Source: Diplolepis rosae
Lineage: Eukaryota; Arthropoda; Insecta; Hymenoptera; Diplolepididae
Length of the DNA stretch: 64,000 bases
Direction: 5' to 3'
Assembly: GCA_030998225.1 (NCBI GenBank)
Contig: JAPYXD010000696.1
Span: forward strand, 2,356,001-2,420,000
Shown: piece after piece, positions 1 to 10,965 of the stretch
Layout: each line of letters begins with the position of its first letter
Position numbering within the stretch: position 1 is the stretch's first letter
Program-made: the position numbers and the translations under genes
The notes under the pieces: model-generated
Told to the model about the DNA's origin: nothing
The model's input: the letters and a program-made list of their open reading frames with translations, nothing else
Database searches by the model: none

Positions 1-484
1 AATTTTAGGATTAATACTATTGAAAATTCAGAAAATATCTAAAAAAATAAATAAAACGCCAACACGTATAGAACTTATACAAAAAACTCCTTTAAGCTCA
101 GTGACAAAATCTTTACTGACCGACTTGACGTTTAACTTTTGACCTTTCCTTTATTCCATCTTTCACCCTTTTCTTTAATAGACTTGAAGTCAATTCACAA
201 AATTTTTCAGATACAGGTACATTCCGTCCTTACCTTCCTGTAAACCACGTGAATGAACGTTGTAAATCCTATACCGTCAGAAGGACAGTTTTCGTACCCA
301 CGCCTTCAATGTTTCTAACAAAAGAAATAACAAACTGTAATATAAAAGTTGTTTTTCTGACGGAAAGTAAAATACTTTTAGAAAAATTTTTTACCTTGCA
401 TGATTAGAAAATGTATACAAAGTTATTATTCAACCTCCTTATCAGACCTTAATAAAATAAATCTATTCTAACAATTTGTAGAAA
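1..484. other. Upstream half of small-gene block, copy 1
   Basis: No intact gene. Several stretches match the DNA upstream of the second copy (about 55,800-56,248): a short coding-like stretch near 75-145, the pattern around 205-225, and a motif ending AGAAGGACAG near 280-290. On the minus strand both copies retain pieces of one small reading frame, open in copy 2 (55,972-56,175) and full of stops here. I infer a decayed divergent gene plus the shared 5' region of the plus-strand gene at 485. Confidence 0.4.
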
Positions 485-894
485 ATGATACCAACTCCAA
501 GTGAACCTATTGTTAACCATCTTGGACCAGTAGACGGTGTCTGTCCGCAAGAATATCCGATAGCATACGCACACTTATTACAGAGTTATTGCTTCGAATT
601 AGAACCCTCGACATTGTTTTTATATTATAATCACCAAAACACAAAAAGATATTGTCAATTCTGTTTCGAGAAATTAGATCAGGAAACTCAAAATAACTGT
701 GAATTTTTTACTTCATGGCATTCCATTTGTAAATTGGAATGCATATATATATGAATTGTTACGGTTGTCAAGAACTATTAATTAATCTGCGACAAAGAGC
801 AGCTAATTGTAACGAATGCATCGAAACATATTTAAATAACAAATTCAAAATTAGTCAAGGAAACGAAGTTCTAGTGCAGAATATCCCTGCATGA
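485..894 (+). pseudogene. Cys-rich zinc-binding-like protein A, copy 1 (frameshifted)
   Basis: The frame opening at ATG 485 runs 89 codons. It contains GPVDGVC, then a CQFC pair followed by C..SWHSICKLEC. It stops at 752-754. A second frame starting near 750 continues the similarity to the 135-residue copy at 56,249 (MNCYGCQ, then CNEC, then QGNEVLVQNI) and ends at 894. So this looks like one protein of about 135 residues broken by a frameshift near 745-755. Spaced CxxC pairs suggest zinc binding. I recognise no family. Residue-level conservation between two diverged copies argues that it once coded for protein. Confidence 0.5.
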
Positions 895-1033
895 TTTTAC
901 ATATCAACCTTCCACGCATGTAATCATGCATGAAAAATTTTGTTAAATTCAATAAAATCCTTAATACTGAAAAATTGTAAATTTTGAAATTATTTCAAAT
1001 TCCTTAAATATTGTAAATTTCCCCAACAGAAAA

Positions 1034-1464
1034 ATGCTGCCCCAAGAAATCGAAACAATCGAAGCAGAAGAAGTTCGAGCAAGCGAGCAGGATGTTCAGC
1101 CGTATTTTGAACATCAATTATGGTCGGAATACTGCTGCACAACCCTGGTCGAGAATTTCTACATGAATGTTCTTGAAAAAAACTTGTTTGCGAGGATTGT
1201 TGGATGACACAACTTAGCTTTTTTGAAACCGAAGTAACATTACCCGTCCGAATAGGTCACATTGTTACTAATGACTTATATTGTACCTTAAACCTATCTA
1301 GCCTCGACTGCTCCCTTTGCAATACACAAATTTTTTACATGCAGCAAAAAGCAGATTTATGCGTAACTTGTGCCGAACGTGTAATTCATTCATACCAACA
1401 AGAAGCATTGTATAAAGACGTCGATTCCGAAGCATCCACTATTATTTATGATAACAACGAATAA
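1034..1464 (+). pseudogene. Cys-rich protein B, copy 1 (two overlapping frames)
   Basis: Frame one (ATG 1034, 57 codons, stop 1205-1207) begins MLPQEIETIEAEE and contains QPYFEHQLWSEYCC. Frame two (ATG 1204 to 1464, 86 codons) has SFFETE, then LDCSLCNTQIFYM and LCVTCAERV, two CxxC pairs. Start and stop overlap as ATGA. The copy at 56,772-57,690 shows both parts in the same order, so I read B as one protein of about 140 residues split here by a frameshift; termination-reinitiation is less likely. Its layout (acidic lead, YCC segment, two CxxC pairs) resembles protein A, so A and B may be an old duplicate pair. Family unknown. Confidence 0.45.
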
Positions 1465-1589
1465 AAATGATAAATCAATCCATATTTTTTATTATTCTTT
1501 TTTCTAAATATAAACAATATCTATTTTCCTTTTTAACTTTTTATTCGTTGTTTAAAATCATATTGCAGATACATCAGTACTTCTTTCTT

Positions 1590-1745
1590 AACCGCCATAA
1601 TGTAACAACAAACTTTAATAAATTAAAATGTTCTATCGGCAAAAAAAAAAAAAAAAACAAACTTTTTTGGTACATCTTAAAACAGACCACTGTTTTCTCT
1701 GCATGAAATATCTCTTTGAGTTAGGAAACGCGGAAAGTGAATATA
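1590..1745 (+). pseudogene. Fragment of a second B-like gene
   Basis: A short stretch encodes NKLKCS..., an A-run at about 1,640-1,656, and DHCFLCMKYLFELGNAESEY. It corresponds to 57,555-57,680 in the other copy (NELKCSVCKEQIFF, then a phrase on the same DNA ending in tctctttgagttag). The homopolymer and stops break it. It lies between gene B and the dsRBD gene, which suggests a tandem third member of the A/B family. Confidence 0.3.
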
Positions 1746-1845
1746 CCAAAAAACACAAAAGTATTAACATAAAACTAACTAACTTTAGAATTTTAATAAA
1801 TTTAATCATCAACTCAAAGAGGTAATTCTTTTGCAGATCAAAACA

Positions 1846-2295
1846 ATGGCCTTGCAGACAAGAGACCTATCGAAAGGTACTGCTGTACAAGTTTTAATCG
1901 AGATAAGCATTGAGTGTGATTTCTCCGAACCCTCATATATTGTAAAATCGCTAGGGTTACAACAAGAGCTACCACCATTTGAAGCGACTTGCGAAATTTT
2001 TAAAGATAATTTAACCTATGCTTGTATTGGGGAACCTGCGTCCCAAAAGAAAGAAGCCAAACAGAACGCAGCAGCTAAAGTCTTGGAAACACTTTCCACG
2101 AAATATATATTTTTAGAAGAGAAATTAGAAAAATGCTTAGTAACAGAAACAAAATTTTTAACAATAAGTGATAAAAGCAGTAGAAAAGCTTTACCAAAAT
2201 GGACTAATGCATGTGAAAGGTGTTTTCAAAGAGGACATTTAGCTCATAACTGCCGCAACCCTTTACGTAATAAAAAATATAAAAATAATTCTTAA
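1846..2295 (+). CDS. dsRNA-binding domain plus CCHC zinc-knuckle protein
   Basis: A 149-residue protein from ATG 1846. Residues about 12-83 form a double-stranded-RNA-binding domain: a helix, beta strands ending in ACIG, and the diagnostic basic helix KKEAKQNAAAKVLETL at 68-83. Residues 123-136 form a CX2CX4HX4C zinc knuckle (C123, C126, H131, C136) followed by a basic tail. The frame is open upstream to 1831, and TTTTGCAG at 1829-1836 fits a 3' splice site, so an upstream exon may exist. Lone dsRBDs serve as RNA-silencing suppressors in several insect viruses; adding a zinc knuckle is unusual. Role here is inferred only. A decayed gene with the same two domains lies at 39.0-40.2 kb on the minus strand. 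Confidence 0.7.
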   Translation: MALQTRDLSKGTAVQVLIEISIECDFSEPSYIVKSLGLQQELPPFEATCEIFKDNLTYACIGEPASQKKEAKQNAAAKVLETLSTKYIFLEEKLEKCLVTETKFLTISDKSSRKALPKWTNACERCFQRGHLAHNCRNPLRNKKYKNNS

Positions 2296-2710
2296 AAATC
2301 TACGCCTTCATAAAATTACGTTTTATATTACAGTATGTTATAATTTACGAATATGAAATAAAAATTATTGATGTATTTAGTTATATAACAAAAAAATCAT
2401 ATGTAACCTTATGTTAAGTTTATAATATTTAAAAAAAAACTATTTAATTATTTATAACAAAAAATTATAATATTAAGATGATATAAATTTTTATGACATC
2501 AAAAAAAAAATGGTCGATATTGGAATGTATCAAATAGTAAAATGCAAAGAATACAAATTGTAAAACAGACTCCGAAATGAATGTTATATTTTGTTACTAT
2601 ATCAGGAAAAAAATTTTTGAATGTATCTCTTTAAAAACATTAATGAATGTATTCTTCATCCGCAGATTCGATCGCGGATGCTTCACCTCCGCGCTCGAAC
2701 TAGGGGGGGG
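2296..2710. other. AT-rich spacer, no gene seen
   Basis: Highly AT-rich DNA with homopolymer runs. I see no coding, repeat or RNA signal. Confidence 0.5.
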
Positions 2711-2713
2711 AGG

Positions 2714-3424
2714 TGTCACGTCCCGCGACACATTAGAATGTACTATAGGCATGGGCTAGGTCTAGAGAGAAATCTGGGGAAATTACTAAAAGAGAGAGAA
2801 AACCACCTATTGAAAAGAGAAATATAACTACGTCACACGCAGCGGGAGACTGGGCAATGCGTGACGTCACCAAAAATTATAATATAAAAAGGACACGCCG
2901 CAAAGGGAAAACTAGTCTTGTGAGCAGAATTTAAGTGCGGTATTTTCTAAAAAACTAAAAAGGATTCTCAGCGTGAGACAATTATACCGTGTAGTTTGAC
3001 AGTGTAAAGACCGAAAGTCATAAATTTACCGTAGTCCGTTTTACTATCCTTGAATTCAATCTCTCTTCATCTTCTGTCTTTTCCCAACCAACCAGCCTGT
3101 GCCTCTAATTTCATACCAATTGCATCAACATTTTTATAATTTCAAATTTGTAATTATTTTAATAAATTTAATTTGTATTATTTAATAATCATTGTGTCTT
3201 TTCATTGACTTATCCTCATCCCTAAGCGAGGATCATTCGATCCTAACTTAAAACCAGGAATCTTCGATCAAAGTAAGTATTTGCGTACTTGTGATTTGAA
3301 TTTTTATCATTTCAAATTTGTCGTCTGCTTCGCGCCTCTTTGACACAAAGTCGAGAGAAACATAATTCTCGATCCTAGCTCAACAGCCGCCAGCATGTAA
3401 TCGAAGCTAGAAAGTGGGGACACA
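2714..3424 (+). repeat. Putative solo LTR of a gypsy-like element
   Basis: Starts TGTCACGTCCCGCG, close to the start of the solo LTR at 29,705 and of the LTR at 34,208. It holds a TATA-like TAATATAAAAAGG near 2,879-2,891 and a late AATAAA-type signal near 3,161. It may end at GGGGACACA (3,416-3,424), but no target duplication is visible, so the 3' limit is uncertain. Confidence 0.35.
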
Positions 3425-3450
3425 CCGACACGCTGCGTTTGGTTATGTAA
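3325..3450 (-). repeat. Diverged copy of the giant hAT terminal repeat
   Basis: The stretch GTCGTCTGCTTCGCGCCTCT at 3,330-3,349 matches the hAT arm at 55,288-55,307 and, inverted, 41,386-41,405. Further along, GACACGCTGCGTTTGG resembles GACACGCCACGTTTGC in that arm. So a relative of the 41-55 kb hAT, or a deletion derivative, has left a piece here. Confidence 0.45.
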
Positions 3451-3479
3451 GGATCCACACAGTTCAGTGGTGGGCAGGG

Positions 3480-4760
3480 TTGCAAAGGTAAAATACCTAA
3501 CGTAATTTACATGGTTTTCTACACGTAATTTACTATTTATATTACGTGGAGGTTTTCTACACGTAATTTACGTATATGCTAGACTTAAAGTTTTGATGGG
3601 TGCGCAAGCTAACCTAATTTTTATGTATCGTTCGTGAATCTTGTCATTTCGTTAATAAATGTCAAAATTATAATTTAAACATAAGGAAGGGTGGTAGGCC
3701 AATTCACGAAAATTACTTTTTTCCAGGAAAATATGCATTGCCATTGAGAATGATTTGCTAGCAGATGAGCAGATGCATATTGACAAAAGGCAAGGTAGCA
3801 CTTGCACTTTGAGTATGAGTCTTGTGCTCAATAAAAGCAATATTTCTTCAGAAGGAACAGTGCTGTTAAACAATAACGCTAAAGTAAGTCTTGTGCTTAA
3901 TGCTTATATGAAATAAAACTTCAATATCATGTCAATTAAAAAGAATTTAACGTGGCTAAAATTATTTAATAGTAAAGATGTTTCACAAAAGAAATAAAAA
4001 ATGTTTATAATTTTGCACAAATTATAATATATCTATTAAATTTAGTTTATGTGTTTTTAGTATTTTTCTTCAATGAACAATTTTTTCTTGAGCTAGAAAT
4101 CGAATGATATAGACTTTATAAAAATATTTTTCTAAATCTCATGACTCCAACTACTGACATGTCAAAAAATTAAGCTTATAAATAAAATAAAATTTGAGTG
4201 TGAATTATTGAATATCAAATAATTTAACATTAATTTATTTCAAATTAATTAGTTGAGTTTGAAATTTCTGCCACTGCCTACATTATCGAAGAATCACTAG
4301 TCGCGTATCAGATAGGATACATAACTTAACATTTCTTAACATAAATAAAACAATAATTCAGTATAAGTATAAAGCAAAGTGATCACAGCATTAACATACA
4401 TTATAAAGTCTGTATATTACTATAATATTTATTGAAAAGAAATTTATGTTATCCTGAATATAAGATATTACAGTAGTTCGGTAAATATTTATAACTTCTC
4501 TATAGGTTTTCTATTTAAATTATTGATATTCCAGTGATTATCAAAAGATATTAAACAAATAAATTAATAGATTTTTATTTTTATTTACATACCTGTGACC
4601 TAAAAGCCGATCGCAAGCACTGTTTTTAAATATTTTGTCATACTGTAAACATTTTGCCACAATTTTATCAGTTTCTTTTAAACACTTGAAATTCAATTCC
4701 GACCATGGGATTTTATTTGCGCATTTCATTCTTTTTCCTCCTTCAGATTTGCTCATGTTA
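3480..4760. other. AT-rich spacer with a short tandem duplication
   Basis: The phrase GGTTTTCTACACGTAATTTA occurs twice, near 3,511 and 3,551, separated by an ATTACGTGG spacer. Otherwise I see no gene or element up to the mariner. Confidence 0.4.
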
Positions 4761-4762
4761 TA

Positions 4763-6051
4763 CCAGGGGTGTTAGTTGATGTTTGCCGGCTTTTTCAATA
4801 AAGAAAACACTTAATTCTCAAGGGAATCTCAAAAATCTTTTATTCAAAGTATTGACCATTGGATTCTACACATTTTGCCCATCTTTCAGGCAAATCATGG
4901 ATACCATTCCAAAAAAACTTTTTGTCTTTCAAGGCAAACCATTCGACGAGCCATTTTTCGACTTCTTCAAAATTGGTGAAGCGCTGCTCTGCGAGTGCCT
5001 GTCCCCTCGATGCGAAAAAGGGATAGTCGGACGGGGCGAGGTCTGGAGAGTACGGCGGGTGCGATGATATTTCCCAATTCAATGCTTTCAATGTGTTCTT
5101 CACCACTTTAGCGGTATGAGACGCTGCGTTGTCATGTTGTAGGATAACTTTGTCATGTCTTCGGGCCCATTCCGGCCATTTTTCGATCAACTCATGATTC
5201 AATTTGATAATTTGTTGTGGTTAGCGATCCGTATTCACCGTCTCACCAGGTTTTAATAACTCGAAGTACACCACACCACACTGGTCCCACCAAACACAGA
5301 GCATATTGTCTTACGGCCAAAGCGATTTGACCTTAGAGTCGATGGGCCGACCTCACCAGGTGAAAGGCATGATTTTTTCCGCTTCGGGTTCTCGAAATAA
5401 ATCCATTTTTCGTCTCCCGTGACAATTCGATGCAGAAAAGATTTCCTTTCGAACCGTTGAAGCAGCATTTCACAAATGGTTTTTAGATTTTCAATTTGTC
5501 TATCGTTCAGTTGGTGTGGTACCCATTTTCCATACTGTTGGATTTTTCCCATGGCTTTTAAACGTTGGCAAATTGCTCTTCGGGTCACATTTAGTGTCCG
5601 TGCCAATTGTTGTTGCGATTGTGTTGGGTCTTCATCCAATAACGCCTGCAATTCTTCGTCTTCAAACTTCTTCGCTGCACCAGGATGTTCATTGTCTGTT
5701 AAATCGAAATCTCCACTTTTAAATTGAAGAAACCATGTCTCACATGTTCTAATCACTGGAGCATGTTCACCATAAGTTTCTACCAGCAATCGATGAGCTT
5801 TAACTACTTTTTTCTTTTTATGAAATAAGAAAAGCAACGAATGCCGCAAATGCGATTTACTTGGAACGAAACTCGACATATTCACTGAAGTAAACAACTA
5901 TGATGCTATTATTTTGGCAGAATGTAATTGTGTATTTTTGAAGGTTATTGTCCATAGAAAAATATGACACAGATGCCAAATCATAGAAATTCATACATAG
6001 CTCTAGCGACATCTATGAGTAAAACCAGCAAATTTCAACTAACACCCCTGG
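4763..6051 (-). mobile_element. Mariner element with TIRs and TA target duplication
   Basis: Terminal inverted repeats are readable by eye: CCAGGGGTGTTAGTTGA at 4,763-4,779 and its complement ending at 6,051, with similarity continuing about 12 bases inward. TA dinucleotides flank both ends (4,761-4,762 and 6,052-6,053), the normal Tc1/mariner target duplication. Length is 1,289 bp, full size for a mariner. Confidence 0.9.
4840..5881 (-). pseudogene. Mariner transposase (DD34D), frameshifted
   Basis: Two frames together cover a full mariner transposase (cut-and-paste, nuclear). The N-terminal part (from about 5,881 down to 5,253) has the helix-turn-helix region (ARTLNVTRRAICQRLKAMGK), the VTGDEKW block with the first catalytic Asp, and then loses frame near 5,300. 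The C-terminal part (5,202-4,840) has LQHDNAASH and SPDLAPSDY: 34 residues lie between the second and third Asp, so DD34D. All three catalytic Asp residues are retained, but the break makes the copy inactive. Confidence 0.9.
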
Positions 6052-6053
6052 TA

Positions 6054-7480
6054 TTTTGATTTTAATTTCGACACTTGCCGAATTAAGAGGAATGCAGATT
6101 TAAATTTCAACTATAATTAATTCCATAAACAAACACAACAAGAGAGATTATACATACTCTTTTAAGGTTCGCTACCTTGAATATGTAATTAACTACAGTA
6201 CAGTATAGTCGAAAACATTAAAAGTATTTATGGATCTTGCTTATTCATTACAGAACATGAAATAGACGAGATGTCCTTTCATTGTCTGAAGGTAGATCTA
6301 ATTAAAGATTTGTTAAGGAAAGATTTTCTGTTAAAGTTGTTGGAAAAAATAATTTTGACCACATGGATGACGCGATGGTGAAAGAAGTAAGAATATTTAT
6401 ATCAATTATAACCACATTTAAAATAAAAATTTTAAATGGGATAAGAAAATATGAATTTCAATTTTTTTTCAGTTTTTCTTTGGAAATTTGAAGAACATTT
6501 TTATTTTTCTACTTTTATTGAGTTGGGAGGGAAGAAGTTCTATTATATTTTTTTCTTTAAATTGAAAGAGGACATTATTTATTATTATTATTATATATTA
6601 TTATAATTCAAATAAGTATAGAAGTTTGATCCTATATTTTTAATATTTTTATTGAGGTCGAATGGGAGTAATTTCTTATTATCAATTTTTATAACCGGGG
6701 AACAATTGGGAGATTTATAATTTGCGTTATACTTAGAAGGGGAGTTATCATTAATAGCGATAACGTCATGTAATACTTTCACGGCTGCATTACAAAATCG
6801 AAATTTTTTTTCATGAATAAAACTCAAGAATTGGAATGATTTAAAAATTACAATAATAGAAAACAGTTTAATGTGAATTTGAGATCATTTATTGTGAATT
6901 TCAAAATTTCAAAGATGAATAACTTTATTCAATTGCAGCTTTATATATTAAGTGATTTTTGTTTTGAAAGAGAAAAAATCAATATTCAGTGATTAATATA
7001 TCTGGAGATGGTCTACTTTTTTAGGTTTTCAATTGCTGTTCGTTGAATTTTGTGTTACCCAAAACGGTAAAAAGCCCTAAATTGATAAGGAATTTTCTCC
7101 CATAATTGCGATATGCAGCAATCATAATAAGCAGTTCTTTTGATCGCAGATGAGAAGTGGATTTGAAATATTTTTCTCGTTATTTCTGAAGTTGAAATAT
7201 TCCAACTTTTGTACGAAGCTTATGTAAATATTTTCATATTTTCCAGACCGGTGACATTAATGTTGGCGATTTGATTGAGAATGCACAAGTCGTATTTGAT
7301 AAAGGAGAAACTGATTGTACAAGCCTGCAAGGTTAGATATTACAGTCCGCAATTTTCAAAACTCAATCATTTTGAGAATTAAAAATTCAATTATTACAAT
7401 TATCATTGTGTAATTTTCACAATTGTTGAGTAAACATTTTTTCATAGCGCCTCCTTTGAAAATCGGATTCTCAAAAGAGT
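6054..7480 (+). pseudogene. Dispersed fragments, probable 5' exons of decayed gene
   Basis: Mostly AT-rich. Short coding-like stretches near 6,260-6,400 and 7,245-7,335 (GDINVGDLIENAQ) have exon-like edges. They precede clearer remnants at 7.7-11 kb, so they may be early exons of the same decayed gene. No protein family assignment is possible from these pieces. Confidence 0.25.
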
Positions 7481-7486
7481 TGCTAT

Positions 7487-7620
7487 GAAATAGTATATTA
7501 CATTACAAGGGGCGAAACAGAGCGATTTCCTGTGATTGCAGCCCTCGTTTCACTTGGGCAGCAAACTTCACACTCATGCAATCGCTCTGTTTCGCCCCTT
7601 GTAATGTAATATACTATTTC
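7487..7620. mobile_element. MITE-like palindrome with perfect 41-bp arms
   Basis: Bases 7,487-7,527 and 7,580-7,620 are exact inverted repeats of 41 bp (starting GAAATAGTATATTACATTAC) around a 52-bp centre. The element is 134 bp. The perfect arms in a diverged setting suggest a recent insertion. I see no clear target duplication and no coding capacity. Confidence 0.75.
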
Positions 7621-7724
7621 TTATCAGACCTGCTTGCCAATATCGCATCGACTACAGAAATCCATAGCGATGCTTAAAAAGTCTCTGCATCCTCATCAAG
7701 TAGTTATAGAGAAACGTTCTTTGC

Positions 7725-9280
7725 AGGAAATTTGAAAGAAAACGCTTTACAAGTCAATTTAGCAACTTTTTTATTGCATAAAACTGGTGGAACAGTAGCC
7801 AACAAACTTTATGAAAACAATATCTATTTGTCTGACAGTGTCCAAAACACACCATGTGAATCCATCATAGAAGCCGAAATCCTGAATTCGCTAGAGTACA
7901 AGTAAATGAAAATTCCTTATATTTTTGAATGAAATAAATCTAATTTCTACATTAGTTACACTCGGAAAATAAGGTATATTATTTGTGAAATTGTTGAATC
8001 CTTGCAGCTTCTAAGAAATCTACGCAAGAGAAACTGCAGTGGTTGATGGGCAACTTAGGTCCATGGGAAACAGTGAAAGAATACTGAAAAGGTACTTTCT
8101 TGTCAAAAATTGAGACTTTATTTTTATGTAACGTGTCCAGCAACAACTATTTTTCCAAGTACAAAGCTTTGGGACAACCTAAAGCTCATGACCTGGTACT
8201 GAAGAAGAGTCATTTAAAAATAATTGTTTGAACGTTTCGTAATGTTTTCTTGGTTCAATATTTGATTTCTTTTTATTTATTTCAAACTGGAATTCGCTTC
8301 TGTCTACCCTGAAAAGGATTTGACACTATACTCGAAATTTGACACGCTCAAGCAGAAAATATTCAAATTTTTCTGAATTGAAAGTTTTAGGAGATAGCGA
8401 TCCTTAGAATGAAAAACACGCTGAAATCAAAGAGTTGCTCTCGCCAATTGGCAACTCTACAGAGAATGATTGTGATGAAGGTGCGATGTTTTAAATCATG
8501 ATTCAGTATTTCTGAGTTTGTAGGATTATGGTCCATAAAATATTTTGAAAATTTATAAATTTTAGAGAATACAAATATCCCATCATTATCACTTTACTTT
8601 TCTAAATAAAAGACTGCAGGTTTTTATTCTTTAATTTTTTTCGTTTTAAACAGTATTTCCTTATGATATGCTAAACAGTAACAAGTGAACAATCAACATT
8701 TTTGAAATACTTATTCCAGATTCTGATATAACCGATATTGTAGCGTTCAAAATCATTCCTCTTCTACTACCTTGTCGAAGCTTAAAAGTAGCAAAGAAAC
8801 CAACTTGGAGACAAGCAAACCCGAAATGCAAGATGGGTTTTTCTTGCATATTAGAGTACATTAATTTTGATTAATTTAATTAAAATGCTACATATATCAA
8901 ACTTTTCTTTCAACTGAAGACAAGAAAAATGCATGATAGCTTGTTTATTTACAGAATTATTCAGAAACGAATAATGCACTAAGTTCGAGGATACAGAAGC
9001 TTCATGAACACGGTCTTACTGCACAACCTCTACCGGTAGCAGTCGGGTCTTCTTTGTTAAACATCTCTGCTTACTACCTGATAATCAATGGCAACGAAGA
9101 CAAACCTGATTTTGCAAAAGCTGCTGTAGCAAAAGCTTATATGAACTGCAGTTAGAATATCAGCATGAAGCGGAATCCGTCTGGATTTTCTTGCAAAAAA
9201 CAATCTATGACATAAGTGGTGAAAACGACAAAATTGTACCCAGCATCCAGAGTCTTATCAAGGATTTGGAACGATGAAAA
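7725..9280 (+). pseudogene. Remnants of an insect multi-exon transposon-like gene
   Basis: Pieces in order: 7,725-7,905 (KENALQVNLATFLLHKTGGT, then ESIIEAEILNSLEYK); 8,950-9,150 (HGLTAQPLPVAVGSSLLNIS); then, shifted in frame, 9,149-9,277 (YQHEAESVWIFLQKTIYDIS ending SIQSLIKDLER). The last pattern, VWxFLQ..IY.I then a short Ser/Leu tail, is one I recall from uncharacterised expanded insect genes that occur beside the C2H2/transposase-like gene seen next. Stops and frameshifts throughout show decay. Confidence 0.4.
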
Positions 9281-9743
9281 ATTTTGTTCTTAAGGGTGTA
9301 TCAAACTTTGATACCAGTTTAGTATTATTTCAGTTTACATAATATCAGTTCCTGTTAATAGTACAAAATTAAACATCCAATAAGTGTACATTAATATAGT
9401 ACAATTGGAGTCTTTAACACAATTTGAAGGCTGTCAAACTTTTCATTCCGGAATAAAATACACTTTTCAGCATTATATGTAGAATAAGACTGCTTTCGCA
9501 GTTTATAAAAAAACTATATGTAGAAGCTTTTCCAATCAAAGATTTCTTCAAAGATTCAGATGCAATATTAGAAATATTAGTGGCCATGGGAAAAGAAATG
9601 TCTTTACTGATTTTATTGCATTGAGTAGGACAACAAGTTTGAGAATTCTTTTGGAAATAAGACAATTGTGAAATAGTACCTTATAAAATTCTGGAAAGTC
9701 TCAACCGTTGTAATGTTAATTTTATTTTACGCACTGCTTGAAA

Positions 9744-10958
9744 ATGCCCGTATGTTTTATATGCAAGAAGCACATTTCGACACTCAGTAAGCTGTGGAAT
9801 CATTTTCAAGTCATTCACAGACTTCATAAAAACAGTCCATATCGATGTGGTGAAGAAATCTGTATTCGCATCTTTCTGAACATAAAATCGTATAGAAGGC
9901 ATTGGAATTTAGTTCACTGTGTTTAGGAACCGTCAAACATTACTCTAAATACCGTTGAACTCGAAATCTCAAATACCCCGCATAAAAACATCAGCATCAT
10001 CCATCACTATTCTGTCCAACTTGTAATCCCTGATCTTCCAAGCAATAACATTGTTGTTTTTAATCACAGTAACAATTATCAAAAAGTAATTTCTGTTTAA
10101 GAATCTCACAAGTTCCCTGATTTGGATGTTAAAGAATTTGAACAAATTTCTAAAAGTAATGCACTTCTTTTCATTTCGAGAATATATAATGCTCCATCAA
10201 TTCCACGTAATCATGTTCAATTAATATTAGATATGACTCATTCGCTAATGTATGCCGGGTTAAGTAAATTTCACAAACAAATAATTGATAAGTTGCAAAC
10301 TATTACTGATCATTCCGAAATGTTTCAAGAAATAAGTGGAATGTTCAAAACACTCGAGAACCCATTCAAAGGGTTAGAAACTGAATATAAAAGATTTCAG
10401 GAACTTGAGGAGTGTGGTTATTTAATCTAGGCTGAGGATTATATTGTGGGCCACAGGTTACAAAAAGGCCTACCAGAAGACGGTCATGTTGCTATGAAAC
10501 CCACTGAAATCAAAGCAAAATTCTTTCCTCTGAGAAAGATTTTCAAAAAAGTTTTCAAGATGCCTAACGTATACAATGCTGTTATGAGCTATAAGTATAA
10601 ATTGGAAAATGAAAAACGTGTGATATCGAACTTTGTTCAAGGCCAACTATGGCAAAGTAAAAAGAAGAATAATGGAGGAAAAAATGTTTTACCACTTTTT
10701 ATTTCGTTTGATGATTATGAAACTGGTAATGCTCTCGGTAGTCATGCTGGAGTACATAAAGTAGGTGCTACGTATGTGTCATTACCATGCTTTCCGTCAG
10801 AGTATCAAGCAACTCTTAGTTCTATTTTCATAGCGCTTCTTTTCTACTCATGCAATAGAGAAGAATTCGGAAATACTGCAATATTCTATAAACTAATAGA
10901 CGAATTGAAATTTTTGCAAGAAACAGAAATTGAACGTTTATTTAAGAAAAACATGTAC
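9744..10958 (+). pseudogene. C2H2/DUF4218-type transposase-like gene, N-terminal part
   Basis: A single frame runs from ATG 9,744 to about 10,958, broken only by three in-frame stops (about 9,924, 10,098 and 10,428). Order: a zinc-finger pair (CFICKKH...LWNHFQVIH, then C..E.CIRIF...YRRHWNLVH); a helical segment with SIPRNHVQLILDM; GLETEYKRFQ; then FISFDDYETGNALGSHAGVH and CNREEFGNTAIF. This order is typical of a large insect family of transposon-derived proteins; I cannot name the superfamily with certainty. The remainder of the protein would correspond to the fragment at 36,260. It ends where the mariner begins, so its last few apparent residues come from that mariner. Confidence 0.6.
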
Positions 10959-10965
10959 AATAGTA

